NCBI GenBank assembly: GCA_003024985.2
Contig: PXIH01S0000050.1
DNA from: Euperipatoides rowelli
Lineage: Eukaryota > Onychophora > Udeonychophora > Euonychophora > Peripatopsidae
Direction: 5' to 3' (one strand)
Length of the DNA stretch: 19,221 nt
Notes under the pieces: generated by a model
What the model saw: only the letters and a program-made list of their open reading frames with translations
The model's database searches: none
Told to the model about the DNA's origin: nothing
Made by a program: the position numbers and the translations under genes
Shown here: piece by piece, positions 18,858 to 19,221 of the stretch
Layout: every line of letters starts with the position of its first letter
How positions within the stretch are numbered: position 1 is the stretch's first letter

Positions 18858-19221
18858 CAGGGGCGTAGCTACCATCGTATCAGCCATATCAAAGATACGG
18901 GGGCCCTGGCTACAGGGGCCCCGAAAAATTAGTAAAATGTTATCCACAATCTCACTCAAACTCTTAGGCCATACGCTAAGCCCTAAGCTCTTTCCCGGGT
19001 TAAGCGGGCGCCCAAAAGTTGGCAACACTGGACGTCCCAGATTTCCCATGACGCGCGTCAGCTGACATGAGACATCAGTCATTATGGGTTTTCCCCTGTT
19101 CACATGAATGAGAACAATCTATATGTGTTTATTTCAATCTGTACACGCGATTCATAACCTTCAAACGTTGTAAATCTTGTGATTATTCCGATCATAACTT
19201 AATAAGTTTAATTGTGAAAAA
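18858..19221 (+). mobile_element. Possible left end of a hAT-like element, running off the window
   Basis: CAGGGGCGTAGCTACC starts at 18858. CAGGGGCGTA-type starts are common for hAT-superfamily elements in animals (family knowledge). A hairpin at 18899-18921, GGGGGCCCT and AGGGGCCCC around GGCTA, lies inside. The region 18955-19060 is richer in GC and CpG than the rest of the window. The minus-strand frame 18852-19103 covers this and has no recognisable domain. The other terminus and the target duplication are not in the window. Alternatively, the GC-rich part is the start of a host gene promoter. Confidence 0.4.

Noticed and set aside
18852-19103. 83-codon minus-strand open frame
   Set aside because: Spans a GC-rich hairpin and a probable hAT-like terminus; no domain and no similarity I recognise.

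Overview
The window reads as AT-rich, non-coding nuclear DNA of an invertebrate animal. The signs are hAT-type terminal repeats, an animal-type LINE with an (ATTT)n tail, a Tc1-like helix-turn-helix remnant, and a decayed repeat-borne protein family that I recall from cnidarian, mollusc and arthropod genomes. I recognise no intact host gene, tRNA, rRNA, operon or CRISPR array. Every recognisable coding stretch is a broken piece of a transposable element. The phylum cannot be fixed from this sequence.

Layout, left to right. The first 56 bases are the end of a hAT-like element. Three consecutive hairpins lie at 1137-1226. A foldback repeat (about 1258-1915) is interrupted by a hAT-type MITE (1458-1803) with a near-perfect 8-bp target duplication. 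A second hAT-like non-autonomous element lies at 2465-3013. About 4484-6799 is a foldback-like repeat with iterated GGGG..TGGTTGTCAC motifs. Inside it sits a second element (4958-6252) with 19-bp perfect terminal inverted repeats and iterated GGGG-AATACCGTG motifs. About 6951-9440, minus strand, is a decayed LINE whose reverse transcriptase gene is split by about 0.9 kb of foreign sequence.

The most interesting object is 9693-13412. This is a 3.7-kb DNA transposon with inverted repeats of about 400 bp, flanked by a candidate 3-bp target duplication (TTA). It holds a heavily frameshifted gene (about 10549-12752) for a protein with a PIN/XPG-nuclease-like region and a cysteine-rich CXC-like C-terminus. 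The inverted repeats carry repeated palindromes built on GCCGCCAT/ATGGCGGC half-sites.

After it come AT-rich spacer, four tandem copies of a 169-bp unit (14408-15082) related to the foldback repeat near 1.4 kb, a Tc1-like transposase N-terminal fragment (15289-15410), and two identical 166-bp direct repeats (16521-16686 and 16819-16984). Near the right edge are a degenerate duplicated repeat and a GC-richer segment that may start another hAT-like element (18858 onward).

The elements do not form a pathway. Together they record successive insertions: MITE into foldback, element into element, and foreign sequence into LINE. Ten N bases mark assembly uncertainty at 10263, 10333, 12778-12823 (seven) and 16687.
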